Assembly: GCA_031260235.1 (NCBI GenBank)
Contig: JAIRKG010000157.1
Span: forward strand, 1-9,428
Origin: Dysgonamonadaceae bacterium
GTDB lineage: Bacteria; Bacteroidota; Bacteroidia; Bacteroidales; Azobacteroidaceae
Reading direction: 5' to 3'
Length of the DNA stretch: 9,428 nt
Positions 1-6,533 of the stretch are shown here, one piece after another. The position numbers and the translations under genes are program-made. The first letter of the stretch is position 1, and each line of letters starts with the position of its first letter. The notes under the pieces were generated by a model. It was not told where the DNA came from, did no database searches, and was given only the letters and a program-made list of their open reading frames with translations.

Positions 1-1014
1 ATGGACGAGAGCAAAATATTTCTTGGCGGAATACTCGACATAATGCCGCGCATTCTGGAATCAAAGCGCATTATTATTATTGCCTGCGGCACCTCGTGGC
101 ACGCCGCGCTGGTGGGCGAATACCTTTTTGAGGAGTACGCACGCATACCCGTTGAAGTGGAGTACGCCTCGGAGTTCAGATACCGCAACCCCGTTGTGGA
201 TAAGGACGACCTTGTGATTGTCATTTCGCAGAGCGGAGAAACAGCCGACACGCTCGCCGCGGTTCGCTTGGTGAAAAAAACAGGGGCAACTATTCTCGGC
301 ATTTGTAACGTAGCCGGCTCGTCCTTGTCGCGTGAAACAGACGCCGGCGTTTATACGCACGCCGGAATTGAAATAGGAGTGGCGAGCACCAAAGCTTTTA
401 CTTCGCAGATTACCGTGCTGACGATGATGGCGCTCTTGCTCGGAAACAAACGGCAGGTATTGTCGGCAGACGACTACAGGGAGCTTATTCGCGAGCTTAT
501 TCGCGTGCCGAAGCAAATAGCCGACATGCTCAAGAAGGAGAATAACATCAAAACAATAGCCGCCGCTTACAAGGATGCTTCGCACGCCTTGTATTTGGGT
601 CGCGGGATACTTTTCCCCGTTGCGCTGGAGGGTGCGCTCAAACTAAAGGAAATTTCATACATCCACGCCGAAGGCTACCCCGCCGCCGAAATGAAGCATG
701 GACCCATTGCTCTTATCGACGAAGCTATGCCTGTTTGCGTACTGGCGCTCTCCGACAGGTTGTACGAAAAAACGGTGAGTAACATTCAGGAAGTGAAAAC
801 GCGACGGGGAAAAGTAATTGCCGTTGCCACCGAAGGGAATAAAGATATTTACCGGATAGCCGACCACGTTATAGAGGTGCCTGCATGCCACGAAGCCATG
901 TCGCCCCTGCTTGCCATTGTTCCGCTTCAGTTGCTGTCGTACTACATCGCTGTTATGCGCGGATGCAACGTCGATCAGCCACGCAATCTGGCAAAGTCGG
1001 TTACGGTGGAGTGA
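1..1014 (+). CDS. glmS: Glutamine--fructose-6-phosphate aminotransferase, C-terminal isomerase part (5' truncated by window)
   Basis: GlmS makes glucosamine-6-phosphate from fructose-6-phosphate and glutamine in the cytoplasm, the first committed step to UDP-GlcNAc for peptidoglycan and lipid A. The 337 residues present are the two SIS sugar-isomerase domains. Visible motifs are CGTSWHA (29-35), the phosphosugar loop SQSGET (76-81), ASTKAF, LEGALKLKE (209-217), KHGP (232-235) and the C-terminal LAKSVTVE. From recalled E. coli GlmS numbering, E210, E217, H233 and K332 match E481, E488, H504 and K603, a constant offset of 271, so there are no large indels. About 270 residues (the N-terminal Cys glutaminase domain and linker) should therefore lie upstream of the window. 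The ATG at position 1 is most likely an internal Met, not the true start. The family runs to about 610 residues. The stop is TGA at 1012-1014, overlapping the end of the convergent gene by 14 bp. By eye it is richer in G+C than the rest of the window. Confidence 0.96.
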   Translation: MDESKIFLGGILDIMPRILESKRIIIIACGTSWHAALVGEYLFEEYARIPVEVEYASEFRYRNPVVDKDDLVIVISQSGETADTLAAVRLVKKTGATILGICNVAGSSLSRETDAGVYTHAGIEIGVASTKAFTSQITVLTMMALLLGNKRQVLSADDYRELIRELIRVPKQIADMLKKENNIKTIAAAYKDASHALYLGRGILFPVALEGALKLKEISYIHAEGYPAAEMKHGPIALIDEAMPVCVLALSDRLYEKTVSNIQEVKTRRGKVIAVATEGNKDIYRIADHVIEVPACHEAMSPLLAIVPLQLLSYYIAVMRGCNVDQPRNLAKSVTVE

Positions 1015-2176
1015 GTTTGCAAAGAGATCTTGAAAACAAGTACTGTCCCGAAACAAGCCACAAACAACCGATAAGCGGAATAAAAGCAATGTTCAATGCT
1101 TGCGGAATCCAATACCATCCCAACAAGAATCCCGACAAAAGCGTAAAATTTATGCCGTGATACCAACGAAACACGGCATATTGCTTCTTATACAGGAATC
1201 CAACAAAACCAATCAAATGCAAAGGGTGCAGCCAAAGCATATTCCAGTTTGGAGAGGTGCAGGGGTGATCGGACAGGAAGACGAATGCGGCGATAATGCA
1301 GCCGGCAAGGGCGGCGAAAAGGAATAATAGTACTCCCCCCCTCAGGTTGAAACCGAAGATAGCCGTACATATATATATAAGGAGTATAATGATAGTTACA
1401 ACAAGCGGCTTTGCAAACGGCGCTCTGTCTTTTATCGTCTCATTGTCTTTCGAGAGAAGAATTGTCTGTGAAGAGCGAATAAGCGGATATTCAGCGCTGT
1501 CTGGCGTTTTGACAAACGACCGGCCTAACAGATCCATCAGCCTTTCCGGCAAAAACATTTCGGTGTGCACGGAAATCAACGAATCGGCGCCGCTTCCGAT
1601 GATCAGGTCAATTCCAAATTCCATCCAGGGATAATGTTTCGTGCAGCCATGAACCAGGTTTCTTATCGTAACCGGTTCTTCCAGCTTCGGATAAATCAAT
1701 GTTCCGCCGCAAATTTTTTCGATAATATCGCGGGGACGAGTGGTGCAGTTATTGAAGAAAATATTGTAACGATACTCGATATTTTCCGGCAGGAAATTGG
1801 TTTGCACCATTTGCAGCAAAAGTTCTTTCCCTCTGTCCGGAATATCCAGAACCTGTTCGACTACCGTAACATTCTCTATTTGGTAGAAAATCATAAAACT
1901 TTCGGTTGAAGTTACGCTCAAAAAATAATCCGTTTCGCCCAAAAGGAAATGATATATAAAATTCGGCTTGCCTGTGTCGAAAGTTCCCCAGTTCAAAACC
2001 GCGTCTATCGAGCGAGAAGGAGAATACAAACGCAAAGCAGTATGTCCGTAAATCGTATAAACGGCTTTTGAACGCGGCATAACCGTCAGCAGGCTGACCT
2101 GCAAATCGTCGTTTGCCCGCGATTGCATCAAAGAGGAGAAAAATAGAATGGGGATAAAGATAAGCAACCGTTTCAT
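1001..2176 (-). CDS. lnb: DUF4105 / Lnb-type membrane protein, probable lipoprotein N-acyltransferase
   Basis: This is a 391-residue exported membrane protein. Residues 1-21 form a signal peptide (MKRLL, hydrophobic core, then a small-residue end). The periplasmic DUF4105 domain follows, with the family hallmarks YGHTALRLY (His45), LNWGTFD (61-67) and NNCTTRPRD (142-150, Cys144). The C-terminal part has about five hydrophobic helices (near 257-276, 281-301, 314-328, 342-356, 361-377). A conserved-looking HP...NWNMLW loop sits between helices 2 and 3. DUF4105 plus five helices is the architecture of Lnb, the Bacteroides enzyme that N-acylates the lipoprotein amino-terminal Cys in place of Lnt; His and Cys are the expected catalytic pair. 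I chose the ATG at 2176 because it starts the signal peptide. The frame stays open for 50 more codons to 2326, but that stretch does not look like protein. The specific function is inferred from family. The gene ends inside the glmS stop region. Confidence 0.85.
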   Translation of the reverse strand: MKRLLIFIPILFFSSLMQSRANDDLQVSLLTVMPRSKAVYTIYGHTALRLYSPSRSIDAVLNWGTFDTGKPNFIYHFLLGETDYFLSVTSTESFMIFYQIENVTVVEQVLDIPDRGKELLLQMVQTNFLPENIEYRYNIFFNNCTTRPRDIIEKICGGTLIYPKLEEPVTIRNLVHGCTKHYPWMEFGIDLIIGSGADSLISVHTEMFLPERLMDLLGRSFVKTPDSAEYPLIRSSQTILLSKDNETIKDRAPFAKPLVVTIIILLIYICTAIFGFNLRGGVLLFLFAALAGCIIAAFVFLSDHPCTSPNWNMLWLHPLHLIGFVGFLYKKQYAVFRWYHGINFTLLSGFLLGWYWIPQALNIAFIPLIGCLWLVSGQYLFSRSLCKLTPP

Positions 2177-2503
2177 AAATTGCACGCTAAGACACGAAGA
2201 ATAAAAAAAGCCGCACTGTGGATATAAACAAAACTCCGTATAACAGGATTTGAGTATTTTGCCGTGTTTGTAATCCGCTGTGCTAAAAAGCAGTCTCGAA
2301 AGATGCGGCCCGCCATTCACCGGCAAAAATTGCCTCGGATTTGCTTATTCGTTTGATGAGTTTTCCAATCGACGAATGCGGCTTAATTGAGTGCGAATAT
2401 AAACATAATAATTGACTGAAACAAATAATTTGACGAAAATCTTCTTTTATGTATCATTTTTAGTATTCTATCTTTGCCGCGTAACCTGAGAAAAACACTT
2501 TTG
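2177..2503. other. Intergenic region between the glycosyltransferase and lnb, no gene seen
   Basis: These 327 bp lie downstream of the glycosyltransferase stop and upstream of the lnb start, both on the minus strand. They are AT-rich, with many stops, and I see no tRNA-like fold and no protein of recognisable composition. The minus strand carries a weak promoter-like TATGTTTA (2400-2407), too far from lnb and without a good -33 partner to call. A small perfect inverted repeat GGCAA-AAA-TTGCC (2322-2334) has no adjacent T run on either strand, so it is not an obvious terminator. The lnb promoter probably lies here, but I cannot place it. Confidence 0.6.
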
Positions 2504-3634
2504 CTAAGGAACAATCGTCTTGTTTTCCAGGGGACAGGCATACAATTCTGCATACTGCCTTTGCATTCTCAGGGAAGAAAATAGCGATGTAACCCGTGTA
2601 TATCCGGCTTCGCCCATTCGCGTCCGCAATTTTTCGTTTTGTATAAGATGCAGTAGATTCTGTGCCAGCAGGTCGGGATTTTTACACGGCGAAAGTAAGC
2701 CTGTGACATTTTGCTGTACAACTTCCGGAATGCCTTCCACGTCAGTGGCAACGCAGGGCAATTTATGGTATCCGGCTTCCACAAACATCAACCCGAAAGA
2801 TTCGTAAATGGAAGAAGCGGCAAAAATATGGTGGCTTTGGTAATATTTCGCCGTGTCGGTCTGCCAGCCTTCCAAACGGATGTTGTTTCCCAAATGGTTT
2901 TCGTTGATAAAAGTTTTGCACTCGTCATATTTTTCTCCGTTTCCCACGATAGTAAACAGGGTGTCGGGCGTCGTTTTCAATACTTTCTTTGCGGCTTGAA
3001 GAAGGGTTATGGGGTCTTTCGACACGTCTAATCTTCCGACGAATAAGATTTTTATGGGAGCAGCGGGTTTATTTGAGGCGGCGGGCAGTCGGGGAAAGTC
3101 TATTCCATTGTAAATTATTGATATTTTGCGTTTAAAGCATTTGAAATATTTACCGTAATATTTATTTACGATTACGATTTTGTGGCAAGACAGGGAGGCA
3201 AACATCTCGCAGGCGAAGAAAAACTGCCATTTGGGGAATTTTACAAACGGATGAAAAGCCAGTCCGTGTACCGTATGCACCACGAGCGGAACGCCTGCCA
3301 TTGTTGCGGCTATCCGGCCGATTATGCCCGGTTTGGTGGAATGGGTATGCACGATATTAAATTTTTCTTTCCGGCACAATTGGTATATTTCCATCATTGC
3401 GGCGAGGTCGCTTATTCCGACTTCCCGATGCAGTTGTTTGGAAAACAGTACTTTTACGCCGACGCTTTCAAATGCCGATTTACAATTTTGCTTTTCCTTT
3501 TCATCATCGGAATCGTTGCTAAAAAGCGCCCATTTTTCATATTCGTCGTCCGGCAATCCCTTGAATATTTCGAGGGCAATCCGCTGTGACCCTGCCAACA
3601 TCGGAAATACTAAAATATGCAATATCTTTTTCAT
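2504..3634 (-). CDS. GT4-family glycosyltransferase
   Basis: This 376-residue retaining glycosyltransferase has the GT-B fold and is expected to work at the cytoplasmic face of the membrane, moving a sugar from a nucleotide donor to a glycan or lipid acceptor. The N-terminal acceptor domain (about 1-180) has the HTHSTKPG segment (96-103) and VHTVHG (119-124), typical of capsule, O-antigen or exopolysaccharide transferases. The donor domain begins near NGID (176-179) and FVGRLDVSKDP (198-208). It carries the GT4 E-x7-E motif, E278 and E286 in YESFGLMFVE, followed by LPCVATDVEGIPEVV. Length is normal for the family. The start is only 12 bp from the dprA stop with an AT-rich leader (ttaagaaac), so it is most likely the third gene of the lpdA-dprA operon. 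Donor and acceptor cannot be read from the sequence, and no other glycan genes are in the window. Confidence 0.92.
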   Translation of the reverse strand: MKKILHILVFPMLAGSQRIALEIFKGLPDDEYEKWALFSNDSDDEKEKQNCKSAFESVGVKVLFSKQLHREVGISDLAAMMEIYQLCRKEKFNIVHTHSTKPGIIGRIAATMAGVPLVVHTVHGLAFHPFVKFPKWQFFFACEMFASLSCHKIVIVNKYYGKYFKCFKRKISIIYNGIDFPRLPAASNKPAAPIKILFVGRLDVSKDPITLLQAAKKVLKTTPDTLFTIVGNGEKYDECKTFINENHLGNNIRLEGWQTDTAKYYQSHHIFAASSIYESFGLMFVEAGYHKLPCVATDVEGIPEVVQQNVTGLLSPCKNPDLLAQNLLHLIQNEKLRTRMGEAGYTRVTSLFSSLRMQRQYAELYACPLENKTIVP

Positions 3635-3646
3635 GTTTCTTAATTC

Positions 3647-4762
3647 TTATATTAACGCATAAAGCCCGCCAGGCTTACAACAAATCATCCCTTTCATCTC
3701 CAACTCAAACAATACGTTCGACAATTTACTGACCGGCCAATTCAGTTCAATAGTCAGGATATTCAGTTGTATGTTTTTTGCCTTGGAAAGCAGGTTGGTT
3801 ACCATCTTTTCATCGGGGTTTAATTCTATAAATAAGTTTCGTTGAACGGATTGTCCGGCGGCGGCTTTCGGTTGAACATCCCAGTTCATTTCACTGAAAA
3901 CGTCCAGGGCGGAAGTAACGAGCATCGCTTTTTTGTCCTTGATTAGCGAATTGCAGCCTTCGGAATAGCGGTCGCCGACTTTCCCCGGAAAGGTGAAGAC
4001 GTCGCGGTTGTACGAATCGGCAATATTCGCGGTAATTAAGGCGCCGCCCTTTATCGCCGATTCGACGACAATCGTACAGTCGGCAATTCCGGCGATTATA
4101 CGGTTGCGCTTCACAAAGTTTTGACGGTCGGGGATTGTTTCGCTGATGAAATCGGACAATAATCCGCCATTGTTCAGCATTTCGACAGCAGTGTTTCGAT
4201 GAGCGGCCGGATAAATGCGGTCTAAACCGTGCGCTAAAACGCCGACTGTCGCCAGATTTTCCCGCAATGCCGCACGGTGGGCGACAACGTCGATTCCATA
4301 AGCTAATCCGCTAACAATAAGTGTTTCCGGAAATCTCTCTTTCACGTCGCGGAGCAGTTGTCCGGTCATATCCCGTCCGTAAGCCGAGGCATTCCGCGTG
4401 CCGACAACGCTGATAATCTTTGTGGCGTTCAAATCGGCATTCCCGCGATAGTAGAGAATAACGGGCGAATCTACACATTCCTGCATACGTTTGGGATAAT
4501 CGGAATCCGTGATGAAAAGCGGCGTGATTTTGTTTTTTTCGATGAAACGGATTTCCTGTTCCGCTCTTGTCAGGACATTCGGGTTGTGAATTTCGGCGAT
4601 CAATCGCCGCGACAGGCATGGAATCCGTTCAAGCAAATGTTTCTTTTCTGTGAATAATTGGGAAATATCATCCAGATTGCCAATGATTTGCTTGGCAATA
4701 ATATTACCGATTCCTTTGACGAGGGTTATCCCGATTTGGTAAATTAAGTTCTGGTTAGTCAT
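3647..4762 (-). CDS. dprA: DNA processing protein DprA
   Basis: DprA binds single-stranded DNA entering by natural transformation and loads RecA on it in the cytoplasm. This 371-residue protein has the full three-part layout. Residues 1-75 form a helical SAM/HhH-like region (VKGIGN, LLERIPCLSRRL). The Rossmann-like DprA core spans about 80-290, with SVVGTRNASAYG (118-129), SGLAYGID (151-158), GVLAHGLDRIYPAAHR (174-189), FVKRNRIIAG (216-225), KGGALITA (238-245) and FPGKVGDRYSEGCNSLI (258-274). Residues about 315-371 form a C-terminal winged helix ending in GGLYALI, which in studied homologues can contact other proteins. Nothing is missing. It starts 15 bp after the lpdA stop. DprA is widespread even in bacteria not known to take up DNA, so its presence alone does not prove competence. 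No other competence gene is in the window. Confidence 0.96.
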   Translation of the reverse strand: MTNQNLIYQIGITLVKGIGNIIAKQIIGNLDDISQLFTEKKHLLERIPCLSRRLIAEIHNPNVLTRAEQEIRFIEKNKITPLFITDSDYPKRMQECVDSPVILYYRGNADLNATKIISVVGTRNASAYGRDMTGQLLRDVKERFPETLIVSGLAYGIDVVAHRAALRENLATVGVLAHGLDRIYPAAHRNTAVEMLNNGGLLSDFISETIPDRQNFVKRNRIIAGIADCTIVVESAIKGGALITANIADSYNRDVFTFPGKVGDRYSEGCNSLIKDKKAMLVTSALDVFSEMNWDVQPKAAAGQSVQRNLFIELNPDEKMVTNLLSKAKNIQLNILTIELNWPVSKLSNVLFELEMKGMICCKPGGLYALI

Positions 4763-4777
4763 ATTATAAATTGTGTT

Positions 4778-6085
4778 TCAGAGGGTTTCCTTTATAATTT
4801 CTCCGACCGTGGGATGCGGAAAAATCATCGCCTTCAACTCTTCGGCTTTTATCCCTTTTTCGATTGCAATTCCGGCAATGACAATGATTTCCGATGCAGG
4901 ATTCCCAAAGATATGAACGCCGAGAATGGCGCCATCTTCGCTTTCAATAATTTTGCAAACGCCGTTCCCTTGCTCGTTTTCGGCTACAAAACGACCGGAA
5001 TATGCCATCGGCAACCGTTTGACCGTATAGGCGATGTTTTCCGATTGCAAGGCTTCTTCTGTTTTGCCCACGCTTGCTATTTCGGGATTGGTATAAATCA
5101 CGCCCGGAATAGCTTTATAGGACATTTTCGCGCTCTTTCCGAGAATATGCCCGACGGCGATTTCGGCTTCCCTGACGGCGGTATGCGCCAAAAGCGAGAA
5201 GCCTGTAATGTCGCCGCAAGCGTAAATATCCGGATGGGTAGTCTGCATATATTCATTGACTTTCACACCCGTTGATACAGGTTTGCGCCCTACGCTCAGA
5301 AGGATTTTTGATGTTTCCAGCACGCTCTTTTCTCCCGCTTTTTCTATTTCGATTTGCCCGCCGCTCACGGAAACAACTTTGGCGCTCAGGTGAAATTCAA
5401 TCCCTCTCCTTGCCAGTTCATTCCGCAAAAGCGCTGACAGTTCCTTTTCTATGCCCTGCAGGATTTCGTCCTGCATTTCTACAACAATCACCTTCGTGCC
5501 TAAGGTATTGAAAAACGAGGCAAACTCTATGCCGATTACGCCGCCACCGATAATCAGCAGAGATTCGGGAACTTCCCTGTTTTCGAGCGCCTCGCGGCTT
5601 GTCCAAAAAGCGGTGTCTTTTAATCCGGTAATCGGGGGAACGATTGTTTCGGAACCGGTGCAGAGCAATAGCTTATTGGCGGCGTAAACCTGTCCGTTAC
5701 ATTCTATTTCCATTGCCGTTCGTCCATCGCCTTTTGTTTTTACAGTGGCTTCTCCGATAACGGTTTCTATGCCGGCTTCGTTCATTTTGACTCTAATTCC
5801 GGCGGTCAGTTTACGGACGATTTTGTTCTTCCGCGCAATGATTTTGGGTAGGTCGAAAGCGACGTTTTCACAGGAGATTGCATATTTCGAAGCATCCCGT
5901 GCAGTTTGGAAAACTTTGGCGGAATAGAGCAGCGTTTTTGTTGGGATACAACCTTCGTTCAGGCAAACGCCACCGAGGTTGTTTTTTTCAAAAAGAATGG
6001 TTTTCAATCCGTTTTTTCCGGCTAATTCGGCAGCGGTGTAGCCTGCGGGACCGGCGCCAATAATTGCTAAATCGTAAATGTTCAT
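4778..6085 (-). CDS. lpdA: Dihydrolipoamide dehydrogenase (E3), slightly short form
   Basis: This FAD-dependent disulfide oxidoreductase reoxidises dihydrolipoamide with NAD+ as the shared E3 subunit of 2-oxo acid dehydrogenase complexes and the glycine cleavage system. The 435 residues show an FAD Rossmann site GAGPAG (10-15), redox disulfide C41 and C46 in GGVCLNEGCIPTK, an NAD-binding GGGVIG (180-185), a second FAD contact YACGD (288-292), and the C-terminal dimer domain with H424 and E429 in FPHPTVGE. I chose the ATG at 6085 because the Rossmann strand follows directly. The frame is open 30 codons further, but that part does not resemble the family. The protein is shorter than the usual 450-475 residues. 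Most of the shortfall is between GRKP (266-269) and VKVNEYMQT (274-282), where about 16 residues of the usual linker seem absent. It heads the probable lpdA-dprA-glycosyltransferase operon. No other E1, E2 or glycine-cleavage gene is in the window, so which complex it serves is unknown. Confidence 0.94.
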   Translation of the reverse strand: MNIYDLAIIGAGPAGYTAAELAGKNGLKTILFEKNNLGGVCLNEGCIPTKTLLYSAKVFQTARDASKYAISCENVAFDLPKIIARKNKIVRKLTAGIRVKMNEAGIETVIGEATVKTKGDGRTAMEIECNGQVYAANKLLLCTGSETIVPPITGLKDTAFWTSREALENREVPESLLIIGGGVIGIEFASFFNTLGTKVIVVEMQDEILQGIEKELSALLRNELARRGIEFHLSAKVVSVSGGQIEIEKAGEKSVLETSKILLSVGRKPVSTGVKVNEYMQTTHPDIYACGDITGFSLLAHTAVREAEIAVGHILGKSAKMSYKAIPGVIYTNPEIASVGKTEEALQSENIAYTVKRLPMAYSGRFVAENEQGNGVCKIIESEDGAILGVHIFGNPASEIIVIAGIAIEKGIKAEELKAMIFPHPTVGEIIKETL

Positions 6086-6104
6086 AAATTTTATATTTGA
6101 TTTG

Positions 6105-6112
6105 CAAAAGTA
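6105..6112 (-). promoter_or_regulatory. Candidate -7 promoter element for lpdA
   Basis: On the minus strand this reads TACTTTTG, an exact match to the Bacteroidota -7 consensus TAnnTTTG. It ends 19 bp before the lpdA ATG, so a transcript would have a leader of roughly 13-15 nt. I see no clear TTTG-type -33 element at the usual spacing. The call therefore rests on one box and its position. Confidence 0.5.
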
Positions 6113-6162
6113 ATCCATTTTTTGGCATGTTAATAATTTTGTTATAAAATAATACTTATCCG

Positions 6163-6170
6163 CAAAACTA
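6163..6170 (-). promoter_or_regulatory. Second candidate -7 element upstream of lpdA
   Basis: On the minus strand this reads TAGTTTTG, also an exact TAnnTTTG match, 58 bp upstream of the first box. It would give a leader of about 70 nt. It may be an alternative promoter or a chance match in AT-rich DNA. No good -33 partner is visible. Confidence 0.3.
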
Positions 6171-6226
6171 CCCATAAGCTTTTGAAATCATAAAATAAAA
6201 ATTCATAATTAGTTTATATTTTTCGG

Positions 6227-6246
6227 CTTGCTTTGTTCAAAGCAAG
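6227..6246. repeat. Palindromic repeat unit, copy 1
   Basis: The 20-mer is CTTGCTTT-GTTC-AAAGCAAG, a perfect 8-bp stem with a 4-nt loop. The stem grows by one G-C pair (6226/6247). With one bulged G it extends over TTC/GAA (6222-6224 with 6248-6250). It differs by a single base from the 20-mer at 6380-6399. Confidence 0.85.
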
Positions 6247-6275
6247 CGAACCAAAAAGTTTTTGCTTGCTATGAA

Positions 6276-6313
6276 CGTAGTTTTTTCCCCCAAGTAGGGA
6301 GAGAAAAACTATG
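6276..6313. repeat. Imperfect hairpin between the two palindromes
   Basis: The arm CGTAGTTTTT (6276-6285) pairs with AAAAACTATG (6304-6313), ten pairs including one G-T wobble. An inner CCC/GGG helix closes around a short loop. Each arm sits at a copy of the direct repeat CTATGAAC (6269-6276 and 6309-6316). No T run follows on either strand that would make it a standard terminator. Confidence 0.6.
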
Positions 6314-6379
6314 AACATAACAGGTTAAAAAAAATAATTTTGCTTGCACGTATGTTGCAGGCGAAACAAAATATTTTTA

Positions 6380-6399
6380 CTTGCTTTGTGCAAAGCAAG
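6380..6399. repeat. Palindromic repeat unit, copy 2
   Basis: The 20-mer CTTGCTTTG-TG-CAAAGCAAG forms a perfect 9-bp stem with a 2-nt centre. It is identical to copy 1 at 19 of 20 positions and lies 153 bp from it. The DNA just before it (6357-6385) matches 6242-6270 beside copy 1 at about 24 of 29 positions, so the two share flanking sequence too. Confidence 0.85.
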
Positions 6400-6480
6400 G
6401 TCTGCAATCCCGATTTAATTTTGCATACGCATATAAATATCTTCTTTTATCGGCAAATGCGACTGATGCGGAGTAATTTT

Positions 6481-6502
6481 ATAATAAATCAATCTTTATT
6501 AT
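6481..6502. repeat. AT-only inverted repeat upstream of dnaB
   Basis: ATAATAAA (6481-6488) and TTTATTAT (6495-6502) are perfect 8-bp inverted repeats around a 6-nt centre. They abut the promoter-like box at 6504. Such a site could be an operator or just AT-rich upstream promoter DNA. Its composition makes chance occurrence fairly likely. Confidence 0.5.
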
Positions 6503-6503
6503 C

Positions 6504-6511
6504 TACCTTTA
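6504..6511 (+). promoter_or_regulatory. Candidate -7 promoter element for dnaB
   Basis: TACCTTTA matches the Bacteroidota -7 consensus TAnnTTTG at all but the last position and lies 22 bp before the dnaB ATG. That would give a leader of about 17 nt. No clear -33 TTTG is visible upstream, so the call is weak. Confidence 0.35.
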
Positions 6512-6533
6512 TGCTTTCAAAAATAAAACCACA

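Larger units (their letters stand above)
6086..6533. other. Divergent intergenic region between lpdA and dnaB
   Basis: This 448-bp non-coding stretch separates the minus-strand lpdA operon from plus-strand dnaB, so it should hold promoters for both. The lpdA side has TAnnTTTG boxes. The middle (6222-6399) has hairpins and a diverged repeat family built around CTTGC. The dnaB side has an AT-only inverted repeat beside a promoter-like box. An open frame at 6340-6567 runs across the dnaB start but has no family resemblance. No tRNA or recognised riboswitch was seen. Confidence 0.8.

Noticed and set aside
61..585. A 174-residue minus-strand frame opposite glmS, and similar long antisense frames opposite the other genes
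   Set aside because: They mirror codon structure of well-conserved genes on the other strand and have no domain or plausible start signal.
1..1014. A complete stand-alone SIS-domain protein starting at the ATG at position 1
   Set aside because: The residues align with the C-terminal part of GlmS at a constant offset from the first residue. The ATG falls at a normal internal position and the window edge explains the missing N-terminus.
2177..2326. A 50-residue N-terminal extension of the lnb reading frame
   Set aside because: It would bury a clear signal peptide, has Cys-rich unlike-protein composition, and matches no part of the family.
2469..2476. TATCTTTG, a plus-strand match to the -7 promoter consensus
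   Set aside because: No plus-strand gene follows; it would fire antisense into the glycosyltransferase gene. The nearest TTTG upstream is 36 bp away, too far for a -33 element.
6086..6175. A 30-residue N-terminal extension of the lpdA reading frame
   Set aside because: The FAD-binding strand should start within a few residues of the N-terminus, and the extension contains both promoter-like boxes.
6227..6399. CRISPR-like array suggested by the roughly 38-bp spacing of CTTGC
   Set aside because: Only the short core recurs, spacing is irregular, repeats are diverged, and there are no constant-length unique spacers or cas genes.
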